Shown: positions 29,909-40,760 of the stretch, piece by piece
Layout of the letters: every line of letters starts with the position of its first letter
How positions within the stretch are numbered: position 1 is the first letter of the stretch
Assembly (NCBI GenBank): GCA_022539475.1
Contig: VCMS01000223.1
Span: 1 to 64,000, forward strand
Source: Gracilaria domingensis
Taxonomy: Eukaryota; Rhodophyta; Florideophyceae; Gracilariales; Gracilariaceae
DNA length: 64,000 nucleotides
Direction: 5' to 3'
Position numbers and translations under genes: made by a program
The notes under the pieces: generated by a model
Database searches by the model: none
What the model was told of the DNA's origin: nothing
The model's input: only the letters and a program-made list of their open reading frames with translations

Positions 29909-32370
29909 ATGTCCGTCTACTCTCCACACCGCTGGCATAACATCCCGCCGTCCACGCGTCAGCTCGTCGACAGCCATGAGCGCGACATCAAGCTGTTTCA
30001 CAGCGTCAGTGCAATGACCGCCCTCGCCGACCTTCTCTTCAATGGCGACGGCGTGCGTCGCGACCGCGTGCGCGCCATGTAGCTGTATGAGCGTGCCGCC
30101 AGTAGTGGGGACCCCAACGCCTTGCTCATCTTTGCTCAGCTTCTCATATTTGGCGCGTATGACCCACCGGATGTCAAGCCTGACTGGCGTCGCGCCTCCA
30201 AATTGCTCGAGCATGTCATTGAACGTTTCGATAGCATTGCCGCAATGCTGGACCTTTCATGCATCCTCGAACGCGGCGGCCATGGATTGCGGCGCGACCG
30301 CGCTCGCGCCTATCAGCTGCTCGAACGAGGCTTGCATATTTGTGTCCACCAGTTGCATGTTCCGGATCCGGACACTATGTGTCGTCTAGCCAAGATGATT
30401 ACCTCTGGTCTTCCGGGCTTTCCGTACGATATCAAGCGCGGTATCGACCTTTACAAACGGGCGTTTAAAGTCAACCCCAATCTAACGCACCAGATGATTG
30501 AGCTGGCCCATCTGTACGCAGAAGGAAGACCCGGTCTTGCCCCTGATATTAATGCAAGCGGCCAAGTGGTTCAGACGCACCCGACTGAAACATACACTCG
30601 TGGGTGCTTAAGTACAGCTCGCCGACAGGTTGGCCGAAGGAGTTCCGGGCAGATTCCCGCCAAATTACCAGCGAGCAGTTGCGTTTTACAAGCATGCCAT
30701 TAAGCATGACAACTCGTCGGACGCCGTTCGCAAGTATGCGCGCCTGCTCGCGAAGGACACCACCAATCCAGAAAAGCCAACACAGGCCGTCAGAATGCTC
30801 GAAAAACTTGTCGAAGAGCAGCAAGATGATAAGGCTGTATGTGATCTGGCTTCGATTTTTGGGCATGGTGCCAGGGGAGTGGCTGCGGACCCTGCCAGAG
30901 CATTTCAGCTTCTTGAACAAGCTGCTCATCGACACGATGCATGTGTTCTCACTTTGCTTTCTGACATGTGCCGGTGGGGCGCAAAAGGTGTGCCGAGAAG
31001 CTGTACCAAAAGGCTGCAAACCATCTCGCGTTCATGTACACGTACGGGAATGGGCTAGTTGATGTGAATAAGCCAAAAGCCGTGGAGATATACGAGCGGC
31101 TCATCGAGACAGATATGGAAAGTGATGCGTTTCACTCGCTTGGTACATTGCTGCTCGAAGGTGATGGTGTGGAGAGAGACGTACCTAGGGCGCTGAAACT
31201 GTACGAGAGGGCGATAGAAGTGGACGGAAATCCGGACGCGATGATTGAGTTGGCTTCGGCGCTGGAGGACGGCAGGGACGGCGTTGAGGTCGATAATAAG
31301 AGAGCGCTCGAACTGTATGAGAGGGCTATTAGAGAACACGGGGGATCCGTCGGCGATGAATCATCTTGCGCTCATGTTGCAAGATGGCGTGGAAGGCATC
31401 CCGATGGATAGAGTGCGGTCGCTGGAATTGTACGAGAAATGTGTCGAAATAGAGGAAGACGCAACAGCGGTGTTGAATGTAGCTCAGCTGCTGAACCACG
31501 GAGGGGGGGGGGAGTGGCCAACGATTTGGCACGGGCAGCGGTGCTGTACGAGCGGGCTATTGCACTCGGAGAAGTAAAAGATGGCGCATACAACTACGGT
31601 CGGTTGAGCTGTTCAAGAGCTCGATATCGCACGGAAGCGAGGAAGCCAGGTGGTGGCTTGCCACATTGTTTTGTTGCAGCTCTGGCGAGCTGGAAAAGAG
31701 CGCCGATATGGCACTCAAGGAGATGGAAGAGTAGGTGGAAGAGGCGAAAAGTGGCACGCAGTTGGTGACTTTTTGGCAAAGCTGAACACGTACCTGAAGC
31801 GGGAGGGCAAGGGGGACGTGGCGGAGGCCAAAAGGCTGTACGAGCGTGCCAAAGACGAGTTTGACGATGGATTTGGCATGGTGTGCTTGGCCTGCGCGCG
31901 TGGTTGAGAGAAGACGACTCGGAGCATAGCGTTGACAGTGGGGTGCGCGCTTTTGGAGAAAGTGATAGAAAAGCTTGACAAGGTTTTGGGCAAGCTGGTT
32001 CTGGCCAGCGTGCTGTGCTCGGGCTTGGGGCGTGCGAAGCACAGAGACGGCGAGCGGGCGATCCAGCTCTGCGAGGAGTGCGTGGCGCAGTACGAGAATG
32101 GGTACCACGCGGCGCCCGTGAGGGGCATCCTGGCGGCGCTGCTGCGAGCGGTGCAGTTTGGGGGCGGCGGGCGGCTTTGAGCGCGCGGTGCGGCTGTGCG
32201 AGCGAGGCATCGCGCAGCGCGACGAGCCGCTGTCGAAGCCGGCGCTGGGCAACTTGCTGAGCGACGGCGCGCCGCACGCGCGCGATCTGGGGCGCGCCAA
32301 GGCGCTGTACGGCGCGGCGGTGCGCGAGCAGCGGGGGCATGTTGTTTGCGGGGCTGTTCCGCCGTGACGC
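29909..32370 (+). pseudogene. Sel1-like repeat protein gene, many frame breaks
   Basis: The start ATG is at 29909 after a C-rich tract. Almost every 36-40 residues a Sel1 unit can be seen, with the pattern A-x-x-LYE-R-A and L-x-x-G-x-G-V: for example RALKLYERAIEVDGN, RALELYERAIREHG, RVRSLELYEKCVEIEED, and AAVLYERAIALGE. These units continue to about 32330. The reading frame is broken about ten times: a TAG after RVRAM (30078) and frame changes near 30560, 30980, 31345, 31515, 31580, 31740, 31905, 32165 and 32340, several beside homopolymers. Sel1 proteins are helical scaffolds for signalling or ER-associated degradation. It is either a young pseudogene or a region with many sequencing indels. 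Confidence 0.7.
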
Positions 32371-32896
32371 TGGCTGAGGCAGGCGCTGCTGCGGCGCGCG
32401 GTGGCTGCGGGCGCGCTCGACCGGCGGCGGCTGCGGTTTGTGCCGCACGATGCGCGCTCCCTGGCGCGGCTGAATCTGCGCAGCGTGCGCGCGCGCAGCT
32501 GGGGCAGCGCGCCGCGGCCGTGGTGGCGCTGAGCGCGCTGCTGCGCGGCGCGGCTGCTGGCGCGCGCGCGCGCGCGCGCGCGCGCGCTCTTGCTTTGCTT
32601 TGCTTTGCGTTGCTTTGCTTTCCGGCGCTGCTGGCAGCGGCGGCGTGCGCTGTCGCGCGCGCGCGCGCGGCAAGCTGGAGCGGGCTGCGCGCCGTCGCGC
32701 GAGCGTCTGCACGGGCGCGCGCGCGTCAGCGCGCCATGTCATGCGGCCCCCCGCGCGCGCCGCAAAGCGCGCCTGCGCCGCGCGCGCCGCGCGCGCCGCG
32801 CGCGCTGTAAGCCGCGGCGGCGCGCCGTCCAAAGGCGCGCCGACGCCGGTCGCGCGCAGGGGCGCCACCACCTGGCGCTCGCGCGCGCCGCGCGCC

Positions 32897-32937
<41 letters not shown>

Positions 32938-33362
32938 CGATACGCGCGCGCGCCAGCATGACGTCGCGGCGCGCCAGCGCGCGCGCGGCTGGCTGACGCG
33001 CGCGCGGCGCGACACGCGCGCGCGGCGCGCTCTCAGCCACGGCGCGCGCGCGCGCGCGCGCGGCATTACACGCCGATGCGCTGCGCGCGCGCGAATTGCG
33101 ACGCGCGGCGCCAATTCGAAGGCAGCGCGCGTCACGTGCGGCCGCCGTGCGCGCCCCCCCCCCGCGCGAGTGCTCGCCGCGCGCGCGCGCGCCCGTTTCT
33201 TAAATTGCGCGCCGCCGCCGCCGCCCGCCGCCGCCCGCCCGCCCGCCCGCCCGCCCAACCCTCCCGCCGCAAGCACTCGCCCGCCCGCCGCAACCCCCTA
33301 AAACCCCCCCCCCCTCCTTCCCCCCCCCACCGCTCACATCGCCCGCGTCCGTGTGCGTCGCG
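32371..33362. promoter_or_regulatory. Extreme GC island upstream of the cyclin gene
   Basis: About 1 kb dominated by GCGCGC blocks, a (CCG)n run at 32898-32938 and, just before the cyclin ATG, cytosine-rich tracts at 33301-33331. Very long open frames on both strands are composition artefacts: they encode Ala/Arg-only sequence. Confidence 0.5.
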
Positions 33363-34048
33363 ATGCAACTCTCGTCCCGCCCGTCGTCGCCGCCGCCGCC
33401 GCCGCTGTCTGCCGCCGCCGCCCGCCCCCTGTCGTCCGCCGGCAAGCGCGCGCTGTCCGCCGTCGTCGCCGATCCGCAGCCCAGCGCCGGCAAGCGCCCG
33501 CGCGTGTCGCGCGCCAACACGCCCACCTCGGCCATCTCGTTTGTCAGCCAGTCGTCGTCGGCGTCGTCGGCGTGCCCCTCCTCCGCGCGCTCGCACACGC
33601 CGCGCTTCTCGCCGTCGCCGCGCGTGTACATCCCCCACTCACAGATGCGCACCCACGCGCACCCGCCGGTGCCCTGCCACTCGCCGCACTTCTCGCCGCA
33701 GCCCGTCAAGCCCTACTTTGACGCCTCCGGCGCGCACGATCCGTCGCTGCCGGGCTCGCCCTACTACTCGCCGCCGTCCTTCTCGCCCACGCCCGTGCCG
33801 TCGGCCGAGCAGCTGTGCGCGCCCGCGCCGCCGCCGCAGCAGCAGCAGCAGCAGCAGGAGAAGCGGTGCCACCACCCGTGCGTCGGTCGCGCGCACCATG
33901 AGCTCGATGAGCTCGATGAGCTCGATGAGCACGAGCAAGCGCCAGACCAATTGGCGCACGAATGGAACGAGGCGGACGTGGTGTCGGCCGTGTGCGACCA
34001 CCTGCAGGCGCTGTGCGACGCCAGCAACGCGCGCGGCGCGGCGGCGGC

Positions 34049-34088
<40 letters not shown>

Positions 34089-34526
34089 GACAGCAACAAG
34101 TACCACGCGTTCTTCTCGCAGTACCGGCAGCCGTTCGCGCTGTCGTTCTACATCTCGCGGCTGGTGCAGTTCTGCAACTGCTCCATGTCGGCGTTCGTGG
34201 TGGCGCTGGAGCTGCTGCAGCGCGTGCAGCGCAAGTGCGCGGCGCTGCGCGTGAACGACATGAACGTGCACCGGCTGTTCTGCACGGCGCTGGTGCTGGC
34301 CATCAAGAACGTGGACGACGAGGTGTTCTCCAACGGCTACTACGCGCGCGTGGGCGGCATCACGCTGCGCGAGCTCAACGAGCTGGAGGCGCTCATGCTG
34401 CAGCTGCTGGACTGGAACGTGTGCTGCTCGGTGGAGCGCTTTGCGCGCGCGGAGAAGCGGCTGCTGCGCCGGCTGGCGGCGCTGCCGGCGCGCGCGGCGC
34501 GTGCGGCCGTGACGCGTGCGGCATGA
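33363..34526 (+). CDS. P/U-type (Pho80-like) cyclin
   Basis: 387 residues from the ATG at 33363; the frame extends four codons up through a GTG. The first 200 residues are Ser/Pro/Ala-rich and disordered, with SPxx-type sites, a Gln run and a small LDE repeat. A Ser run from a TCG microsatellite comes before the cyclin box. The box (about 265-365) begins YHAFFSQYRQPFALSFYISRL and goes on through CNCSMSAFVVALELLQRV, RLFCTALVLAIKNVDDE, and LNELEALMLQLLDWNV, the typical order of P/U-type cyclins. These partner Pho85-like or CDKA kinases and link phosphate or nutrient signals to the cell cycle. Partner and role here are inferred. It is one exon. Confidence 0.88.
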
Positions 34527-34558
34527 CGGCCGGCGATGCCGCCGCCCTTTTTTTCTAA

Positions 34559-34612
34559 CAACCAACAACAACAACAACAGCAACAACAACAACAACAACA
34601 ACAACAACAACG
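34559..34612. repeat. (CAA)n microsatellite, 3' of the cyclin gene
   Basis: About 17 CAA units with one CAG. It lies outside coding sequence. A five-fold cagcggcgc repeat follows at 34698-34742. Confidence 0.9.
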
Positions 34613-34795
34613 CCGACTTCAACAAGGCGCGCTGTACTCTTATTAAACCGCGCCGCCGCTTAGCCTCCCATTTTCGTCGCGCCGGCGCCTGCGGCCACGT
34701 CAGCGGCGCGTCAGCGGCGCGCCAGCGGCGCCGCCAGCGGCGCGGCGCGCGCGTGTCGGCGCCACGTTGCGCGTTGTGTCTGTGTACTGTGTGAC

Positions 34796-35950
34796 TCACG
34801 ACTCTGACGACGCCACAATGGCGCGCAGCGCGCCGTCGATGCGCTCAAACTCGAACGCGAACGCGCGCTCCGCCAGCAGCCGCCGCGGCACCACGCGCTG
34901 CCCCTGCAGCACCACGCTGCTGCCGTCGCCGTACAGCGCCTGCAGCGCCACCGCCGGCACCGGCAGCGCGCACGGCCGCCGCAGCGCCGCCGCCAGGCTG
35001 CGCGCCAGCTCGTCCATCGTCACCGCGTGCGGCGCCGTGCCGTTGTACGCGCCGCGCATCTCGCCGTCCGCCGCCGCGCGCGCGAAGATGCGCACCGCGT
35101 CGCGCAGGTGGATCCACGACACCACCTGCCGCCCCGACCCGATGCGCCCGCCGGCAAACGCCTGGAACATGGGCAGCATCTTGTGCAGCGCGCCGCCGTG
35201 CCTGCCCAGCACGATGCCGGTGCGGATCACCACCACGCGCGTCTCCGCCACGTCGCGCAGCCCGTGCAGCGCCGCGCGCTCCCAGCGCGCGCACAGCTGC
35301 GCCAGAAAGTCGTCCGCCGCCGCCGCGCTCTCGTCAAACGGCTGCCCGTCGCCGTCGTACGAGCCGTAGAAGCCCACCGCCGAGCCGGACACAAACGCGC
35401 GCGGCCGCTGCGCGCCGTCCAGCTTGCGGATCGCCTCCACCAGCCGCTGCGTCGACAGCAGCCGCGAGTCCTCGATGCGCTTCTTGCTGCGCGCGCTCCA
35501 CCGCGACGTGATGGGGTGCCCGGCCAGGTTCACCACCGCGTCCGCGCCGGCCAGCTCCTGCTGCCACCCGACCCACTTGTCGCCCACCGCGTCCAGCGCG
35601 TCGGGCGCCCAGATGCGCCGCTTGGCGCCGCTGGCCACCGCCGAGCGCTCGCTTCGGGTCAGCACCGTCACCTCGCTGCCCTCCTGCAGCAGCTGCTTGG
35701 TCAGCGCCGTGCCGATGAACCCGCTTCCGCCGGCTATCACCACCTTGCCCAGCGCCATGCGCGTCGCCGCCGCCGCCGATGGCGCGTCGCCGCCGCCGCC
35801 GCCGCCGCTGCCGCTGCCGCTGCCGCTGCCGCTGCGCCGCAGCCCGTGTCCCACAAACGAGGTGCGCGCGCTGTTGCCGCCATTTGCGCAGAACGCGCGC
35901 GAATCGCGCCCAAGCACCGGCGCCGCCGCTGCCGCCGCGAACGCGAGCAT
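34796..35950 (-). CDS. SDR39U1/YfcH-type NAD(P)-binding epimerase-like protein
   Basis: 384 residues from the ATG at 35950; a longer frame exists only through a GTG. A 70-residue leader rich in Ala, Ser and Gly (with a Gly-Ser repeat) suggests import into the plastid. The enzyme starts KVVIAGGSGFIGTAL, the Rossmann G-x2-G-x2-G dinucleotide loop. It continues with VVNLAGHPI, SGSAVGFYG (Ser and Tyr of the SDR active site), VVIRTGIVLG and SWIHLRDAV. This is the TIGR01777/SulA-like atypical SDR family found in bacteria, plastids and mitochondria; the substrate is unknown. It converges on the cyclin gene. Confidence 0.85.
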   Translation of the reverse strand: MLAFAAAAAAPVLGRDSRAFCANGGNSARTSFVGHGLRRSGSGSGSGSGGGGGGDAPSAAAATRMALGKVVIAGGSGFIGTALTKQLLQEGSEVTVLTRSERSAVASGAKRRIWAPDALDAVGDKWVGWQQELAGADAVVNLAGHPITSRWSARSKKRIEDSRLLSTQRLVEAIRKLDGAQRPRAFVSGSAVGFYGSYDGDGQPFDESAAAADDFLAQLCARWERAALHGLRDVAETRVVVIRTGIVLGRHGGALHKMLPMFQAFAGGRIGSGRQVVSWIHLRDAVRIFARAAADGEMRGAYNGTAPHAVTMDELARSLAAALRRPCALPVPAVALQALYGDGSSVVLQGQRVVPRRLLAERAFAFEFERIDGALRAIVASSES

Positions 35951-36331
35951 TGTGCCCAACTTGCAACTCTCTGCGCCGCGACGCAGCGCTGCTCTCTCAG
36001 CGCGTCGGGCGCAGCCGTTCGGCCCGAGGTGCACCGCGTGCTCAACAGGCCACACTCGCCGAGAGGGCGCTACCGGCGCAGATCTGCCGCCCACGCATGC
36101 CACGCCGCACGGATTACAGTGCGCCTCGCCGCTTGTCTCTCAGGCAGTCGCAACCGATCAATGCCGCGCCGCATCGCGCCTGTCGTTGGTGCGCCTGCGA
36201 GGCGCGACCCTTCTCCCGAGTCGAACAAACACTCCCCTGCCCAAAGGGCGCCAAGCCGCCCCGCGAGGTGCGTCTCCCCGTGGCGGAGAGATGCATCGAC
36301 CCAGAGCGCGCCGCCTCATTCCACGCAAAAC
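35951..36331. promoter_or_regulatory. Shared upstream region of SDR and paralog A
   Basis: 380 bp between divergent starts. The plus-strand frame of paralog A is open throughout, with an in-frame ATG at 36161, so paralog A might begin earlier. Confidence 0.4.
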
Positions 36332-37204
36332 ATGTTGCTCATGCTGCAGAAATGGCACCACAAACATCAGCTCGAGCTGGCCATGCTTCTGGACGAGCCG
36401 CCATACCACAGCTATCAACCCCTTCTGAGCGCCAATGAGCCGTGGCACGCGGGGGGCTCCCTCGTCGCCGCCATGCGCTCGGCAGACCTGCACGGCCACG
36501 CCTGGCTGTACGTCGTTTACAGGAGTGACCCGCCCGTCGAGTGGGGCCGGAAGAGGGTCAAATTGATGTGCGGTGCCGTCATAATGCGCGAAACAAGCTC
36601 CGTTGGCGGCGTCGCTACCGGCCAATTTGATGTGCTCAACTATCGCATTGTGAGGCAAGACGTGTTTCGAAACCTTGTCGGAGTCGAGAGTGAGCGCTCC
36701 ACGCTGCTGGTTTCTGACGCTGTGTTTCGTGCACACCCGGATAGCGTCAAGCACGAACCTGTGCGGTTCAGTGGCGAGCGCCCCAATGATGAAAGCGTGC
36801 GAAACAATGCTTCGCGCTCCCATGAGGTGCTAGGTGTTGCCGAACCTCAAATGCCTTCAAAACCAGGCAGGTACAATCAGCCGCCTCTTGTTCCGAAACC
36901 GTTTCACGGATTTCAAATCTCTGAGAGTCACCCGGGCGGGGAGACGCGCAAGCGTTACCTCGGAGACGAAAAGAGTACCAGAAGGCTGGAACCGGGCTTT
37001 CTGGCGGATCGGTACATGAAGCATTATCAGTTTTACTTGACAGAGTATCAGCGACGCCCTTTTGTGGCGCTCGTGTTGAGCAGACTTGGCTTCGTTGCGG
37101 GAAGTGTGCCTGGGATTCAAGCGGCCTGTCTCCCGTATCTTCGTCAGGTTCAAGAAGCGTTGGAGGGGCTTACCAAAGTCACCGACTCTGGCATTTATCG
37201 GTAG
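36332..37204 (+). CDS. Tandem orphan family, paralog A
   Basis: 290 residues from the ATG at 36332, where similarity to paralog B begins; an in-frame ATG at 36161 would add 57 basic residues. No known family recognised. The N-terminal block (1-125) has LELAMLLDEPPYHSYQP, AWLYVVYRSDPPVEWG and a VKLMCG-x-VIMRETS strand. A variable linker follows. The C-terminal block (about 220-290) has HYQFYLTEYQRRPF, LVLSRLGFVAGSVPGI and KVTDSGIYR at the very end. It looks like two globular domains; no signal peptide or membrane helix. It shares both blocks with the next gene. Confidence 0.75.
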   Translation: MLLMLQKWHHKHQLELAMLLDEPPYHSYQPLLSANEPWHAGGSLVAAMRSADLHGHAWLYVVYRSDPPVEWGRKRVKLMCGAVIMRETSSVGGVATGQFDVLNYRIVRQDVFRNLVGVESERSTLLVSDAVFRAHPDSVKHEPVRFSGERPNDESVRNNASRSHEVLGVAEPQMPSKPGRYNQPPLVPKPFHGFQISESHPGGETRKRYLGDEKSTRRLEPGFLADRYMKHYQFYLTEYQRRPFVALVLSRLGFVAGSVPGIQAACLPYLRQVQEALEGLTKVTDSGIYR

Positions 37205-37883
37205 CGCGGGGAGAAGCCACGAACTGTTTTTTTTTATACGACGGAGGCCGTATCCAAAGAGAATACATTTATTGAAGCAAAGCGAGGAAAGCAGTTCACG
37301 CGCTCCGCGTGAGGATATTTTCTTGTCTGGCGAGTGGGACAGAGCCTGCGCTGTCTGCTCGCGTCTTGGTCGCGCTGCGCTTCCCCGCTCACCCGCGGGA
37401 CTCGTTTGTCATCTTACTCGGGCGTGAGAAGTATCTTTGTTTATCTTTTAATGTAGAGAAACTAAGGACGAATACGCGTGTTCGATTGAACAATGCGTCT
37501 CCACTTTGCACCGGGGGGTTGTCAGTGCCATGGGAGGTCGCTATAATGCGCGATAAAGTGATCTCAGGAATTTCGCAGAAACTTTGACAATATCTTTCGG
37601 GATCGCGCCCAATCAAGTGCACTACGTGTACGAGGGCACCTGCGTGCGGTAGATACTCTTTGGCGAAGGTAGGAAGGTAAGCACTTGCTTGTTGCTTTCC
37701 TACTGCGAAGCCAGGCAGAGCTTTTGACCTCGACCGTAGATATTCAACTATCCTGCGGAGCAAGTCGTGCCGCGGTTTCCGGAGAACCATCGCAAGAGCT
37801 CCACAAATTTTACTGTACCCACCGAAATACAGGTACGCGCTCATCCAAAATCAGACAGCGCGTCACAACTTGTGACTCACAAG
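37205..37883. other. Intergenic between tandem paralogs
   Basis: About 680 bp. It contains an opposite-strand ATG frame (37389-37844) with no family features. Upstream of paralog B the plus strand is open for 39 codons without an ATG. Confidence 0.4.
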
Positions 37884-39005
37884 ATGCTGCTCATGCTGCA
37901 ACAATGGAACTCGGAAGAACTAGAAATGGCAATGCTTCTAGATGAGCCACCGTTCCATGAGTATCAGCCCATCCTATCAGGTGGAGAATCATGGCGCGCT
38001 GCGGGCACCCTTGCAAAAGCTTCCCGAGACATTGATTTGGAGGGCTATGCATGGTTGTTCGTCGTGTACAGGAGCGATCCTGTGAGCACGTGGGGTCAAC
38101 GAAGCGTCAAGCTTACCACTGGAGGCGAAATACTTCGCGAAGAATCGCACTGTGGCCTGTGGACTGGCGGTTTTAGGTCCCTCAGATATGAGGTCCTTGC
38201 GCGTACGGTGTACGGTAATATTGTGGGCAACGACTCAACCATAAAGTGTGACTTGATTATAGACGCCCGCATCCAGCAAGATCCTCCGGATTCTGAGACA
38301 ATATCCCGCCCGCATACAAGAGATGGCGGAGTCAGTCACGGAAATAGTAGCTTTCAGCCTTCTCAAAACGAAGGCAGATATGGGACCGACTCACACATGA
38401 ACGAATCTGCGGCCGGAAGAAGGCACACTTCCAGTTCATCGCCAAGTCGAAACAGGGGGCGTTCAAGAGGCGGGAAAACAGTGCTGTCCTTTAGAAGCGA
38501 TGCTGATCTCCATTCTTCGTCAGGGTTCATGAACGATTCACAAGACCACTGCCATTCCCGTGACACATCTCACGAAGCGACTGGGTATGGACATGTTAAT
38601 AATGGGCTTAAAACTTCAGACGATAACCTCAGACAGGATGAAGAACCAAGTTTTCACGAACTTCTTGGCCATTCTGAACCTCAGTATCGGTCGAGAAAGG
38701 ACTTGTACGGGGAGCTCCGACTAGTGCCAAAACGAAAACATGGTGCTGTTGTGTCGTTCCTTATTGAAGAAGGGCGATGTAGAGATGATTGGTACGTGGA
38801 GGATGCATACAACTACTCGGACATGTTTCAGTTTTTCTTAACTGAATTCCAACGTAGACCTGCCGTGTCCGAATTGTTGTCAAGGCTTGGCTTTGTCGTG
38901 GGCGCCACCCCACCCATAAAAGAAGCATTGCAGCCCCATATTGCCAAGGTGATTCATTCCTTTGAGGATATGAGTAAAGTGACAAAGCACGGTCGATATC
39001 GATAA
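37884..39005 (+). CDS. Tandem orphan family, paralog B
   Basis: 373 residues from the ATG at 37884. It matches paralog A from the first residue (MLLMLQQW, LEMAMLLDEPPFHEYQP, AWLFVVYRSDPVSTWG) and at the C-terminus (MFQFFLTEFQRRPA, LLSRLGFVVGATPPI, KVTKHGRYR). The linker is longer (about 150 residues) and has a Ser/Arg-rich basic patch, like RS or nuclear-targeting sequence. Codon use is more AT-rich than in paralog A, so A may have drifted with its GC-rich flank, or the two have lain in different contexts. Function unknown. Confidence 0.8.
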   Translation: MLLMLQQWNSEELEMAMLLDEPPFHEYQPILSGGESWRAAGTLAKASRDIDLEGYAWLFVVYRSDPVSTWGQRSVKLTTGGEILREESHCGLWTGGFRSLRYEVLARTVYGNIVGNDSTIKCDLIIDARIQQDPPDSETISRPHTRDGGVSHGNSSFQPSQNEGRYGTDSHMNESAAGRRHTSSSSPSRNRGRSRGGKTVLSFRSDADLHSSSGFMNDSQDHCHSRDTSHEATGYGHVNNGLKTSDDNLRQDEEPSFHELLGHSEPQYRSRKDLYGELRLVPKRKHGAVVSFLIEEGRCRDDWYVEDAYNYSDMFQFFLTEFQRRPAVSELLSRLGFVVGATPPIKEALQPHIAKVIHSFEDMSKVTKHGRYR

Positions 39006-39757
39006 GCATCTCCCATGCCTGCCGGAAGCACTTTTCTTAAAACCATGGTCTCCGAGGAATTGCTCAGTATCCAAAGCTCTGTAAGTATCGGTCTACATGG
39101 ATGGAGTGCACATGCTTAATCCGATTCTAGCCCCTACCCCCCCTACCTATTCCCCAATTGCAAGGATACATCATTCGTCCATGATGTAGAGTTTTAGCTT
39201 TTTCGCTCCTGAACAGGATATCCGTTACAATCTTCATCACGATGCCTGCAGTGGCATGTTGACCACGCGGGTTCCACTTTTGTTGAGCGCAGCCAATAAA
39301 GGCACTCTAGTCCTTTCGCGTTGACATTATCTTTGCCGTTCTGTTCCTTGCTTTTGGTGATGTGCGGCTCCCAAAGTCTCCTGTACGGAGTTCACTTTTC
39401 TACGATATGAACCGCTCGGCAAGAGCAAACGAAAGAGACCATAATGAAATGATTGATATCAGAGACATAATCATCATCATCATCATGATGAAGAGATCCA
39501 TTTGCATCGAGAAGAATGTTAGGCTGATGTTTGCAGTTCGACGCGAATTTCAATCATCTCTAAAAATATAACAAATCCAAGGGAAGTGTTGTCTGTCAAG
39601 CTTCGTTTTTGGCTGTTGCAGCAGCCGCACTTTCGACTCAAGTCTCGTTGGGCGCCAGGCGAACATGCCTATTTCCTCCACTGGAAATTCACACTGCGGC
39701 CCAGACTCTTACTTTGGTGAACTCGTGCATGCGTTCGCGGTTTAGGAAGGACAGTTC
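39006..39757. other. Intergenic, includes (ATC)n
   Basis: 3' flank of paralog B and 5' flank of the syntaxin gene. An ATC/ATG microsatellite lies at 39469-39492. No gene seen. Confidence 0.45.
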
Positions 39758-40714
39758 ATGGCGTCGCGAGATCGAACAGCTCTCTTCCTGCGATACAGGG
39801 AGGAGGCAAAAACGTTGCATGGCGCGCCGCACACATTCCTCGACGACGAAGATGCAGACAAGCAAGAACTTCTCGATGGCAGTGACACTCCGACAGACGA
39901 TGGCTCTCACCGCTCCGCATCTCATCGGCGAAGGGCGCAAATGCGACCAGACTGGGTGTTTACCCACAGCGACTTGAAAGGAGATCTTGCTGAAATGGAG
40001 AAGATGCTGAGCCAGTTGAGCGCCTTGTACGCCAAGCATTTGTTGCCTTCATTTGGAGATATAGACACGTCAGAACTAGAGCACGAAATTCGAATACGCT
40101 CCCATCAGCTCACTGAAATGCTACGTTCTGCGGAACAAAAAGTGCGAAGTATAACCAGGGAGTCAAACGCGAAAACCGCCAAGCGCGATGTGGAAGGAGA
40201 GATCCTGCGAAACATGCAAAAACGATTCGCATCACCATTGCAAGAAATATCCATGTCGTTTAGGAAAAAGCAAAAGGGTTATCTTGAGAAACTTCAAGAC
40301 ATGAAAGAATCCCTCAGCGTGCAATCCGAACCACCTCAAGATACTGTCATTACTTTCGATGAAACAATGGACTCCTTTGATCCTGCTATGTCAGAGGGCC
40401 AACTACTGGCTGTAGATGGAGCGTCTGCCTTGGCGCAGGAGAGAACTCGGGAGCTTAAGCGCGTTGTTGCCAATGTCAATGATTTAGCGACGCTTGTTAA
40501 GGACTTGGCAGGTCTGGTCGTGGACCAGGGAACAGTGCTAGATAGGATTGATTACAACCTGGAGGATGTCAAGGTTAACACGTTTGGAGCTCTCCGAGAG
40601 CTACGTATAACCGATCGAAATGAGAGAAAACGACACGCCTTATGCTGTATTATCGTTTTATCTATCGCATGTGGAGTTATGTTTATCATTCTAGTTTACA
40701 AATGGACGTCATAA
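39758..40714 (+). CDS. STX16: Qa-SNARE, Syntaxin-16/Tlg2-like
   Basis: 318 residues from the ATG at 39758. The N-terminus (MASRDRTALFLRYRE) and a P-x-W near residue 64 match the Tlg2/STX16 group, where the N-peptide binds Vps45. An Habc-type helical bundle follows, then the SNARE motif ERTRELKRVVANVNDLATLV...LVVDQGTVLDRIDYNLE with the central Gln (Qa) in V-D-Q-G. A single C-terminal membrane anchor closes it (CCIIVLSIACGVMFIILVY). It fuses endosome-derived vesicles at the trans-Golgi. It runs tail to tail with the SbcD-SbcC gene, stops 46 bp apart. Confidence 0.9.
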   Translation: MASRDRTALFLRYREEAKTLHGAPHTFLDDEDADKQELLDGSDTPTDDGSHRSASHRRRAQMRPDWVFTHSDLKGDLAEMEKMLSQLSALYAKHLLPSFGDIDTSELEHEIRIRSHQLTEMLRSAEQKVRSITRESNAKTAKRDVEGEILRNMQKRFASPLQEISMSFRKKQKGYLEKLQDMKESLSVQSEPPQDTVITFDETMDSFDPAMSEGQLLAVDGASALAQERTRELKRVVANVNDLATLVKDLAGLVVDQGTVLDRIDYNLEDVKVNTFGALRELRITDRNERKRHALCCIIVLSIACGVMFIILVYKWTS

Positions 40715-40760
40715 CACTTCAAAAGAGATATGTTTCTCACAGGCAGACATATCATATTGA

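Noticed and set aside
31594-33276. 560-codon open frame on the minus strand
   Set aside because: It runs antisense to the Sel1 gene and through a GC island; the product is almost only Ala, Arg and Pro. Stops are simply rare in this composition.
33076-34799. Very long frames overlapping the cyclin gene on both strands
   Set aside because: They are shadows of the cyclin reading frame in GC-rich DNA, with Arg- or Ser-rich sequence and no domains.
35027-36160. Upstream extension of paralog A
   Set aside because: It overlaps the SDR gene antisense. Similarity to paralog B begins only at 36332.
37389-37844. 151-codon ATG frame between the paralogs, minus strand
   Set aside because: No family features, and it would overlap the presumed promoter of paralog B. 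Not excluded, but unsupported.
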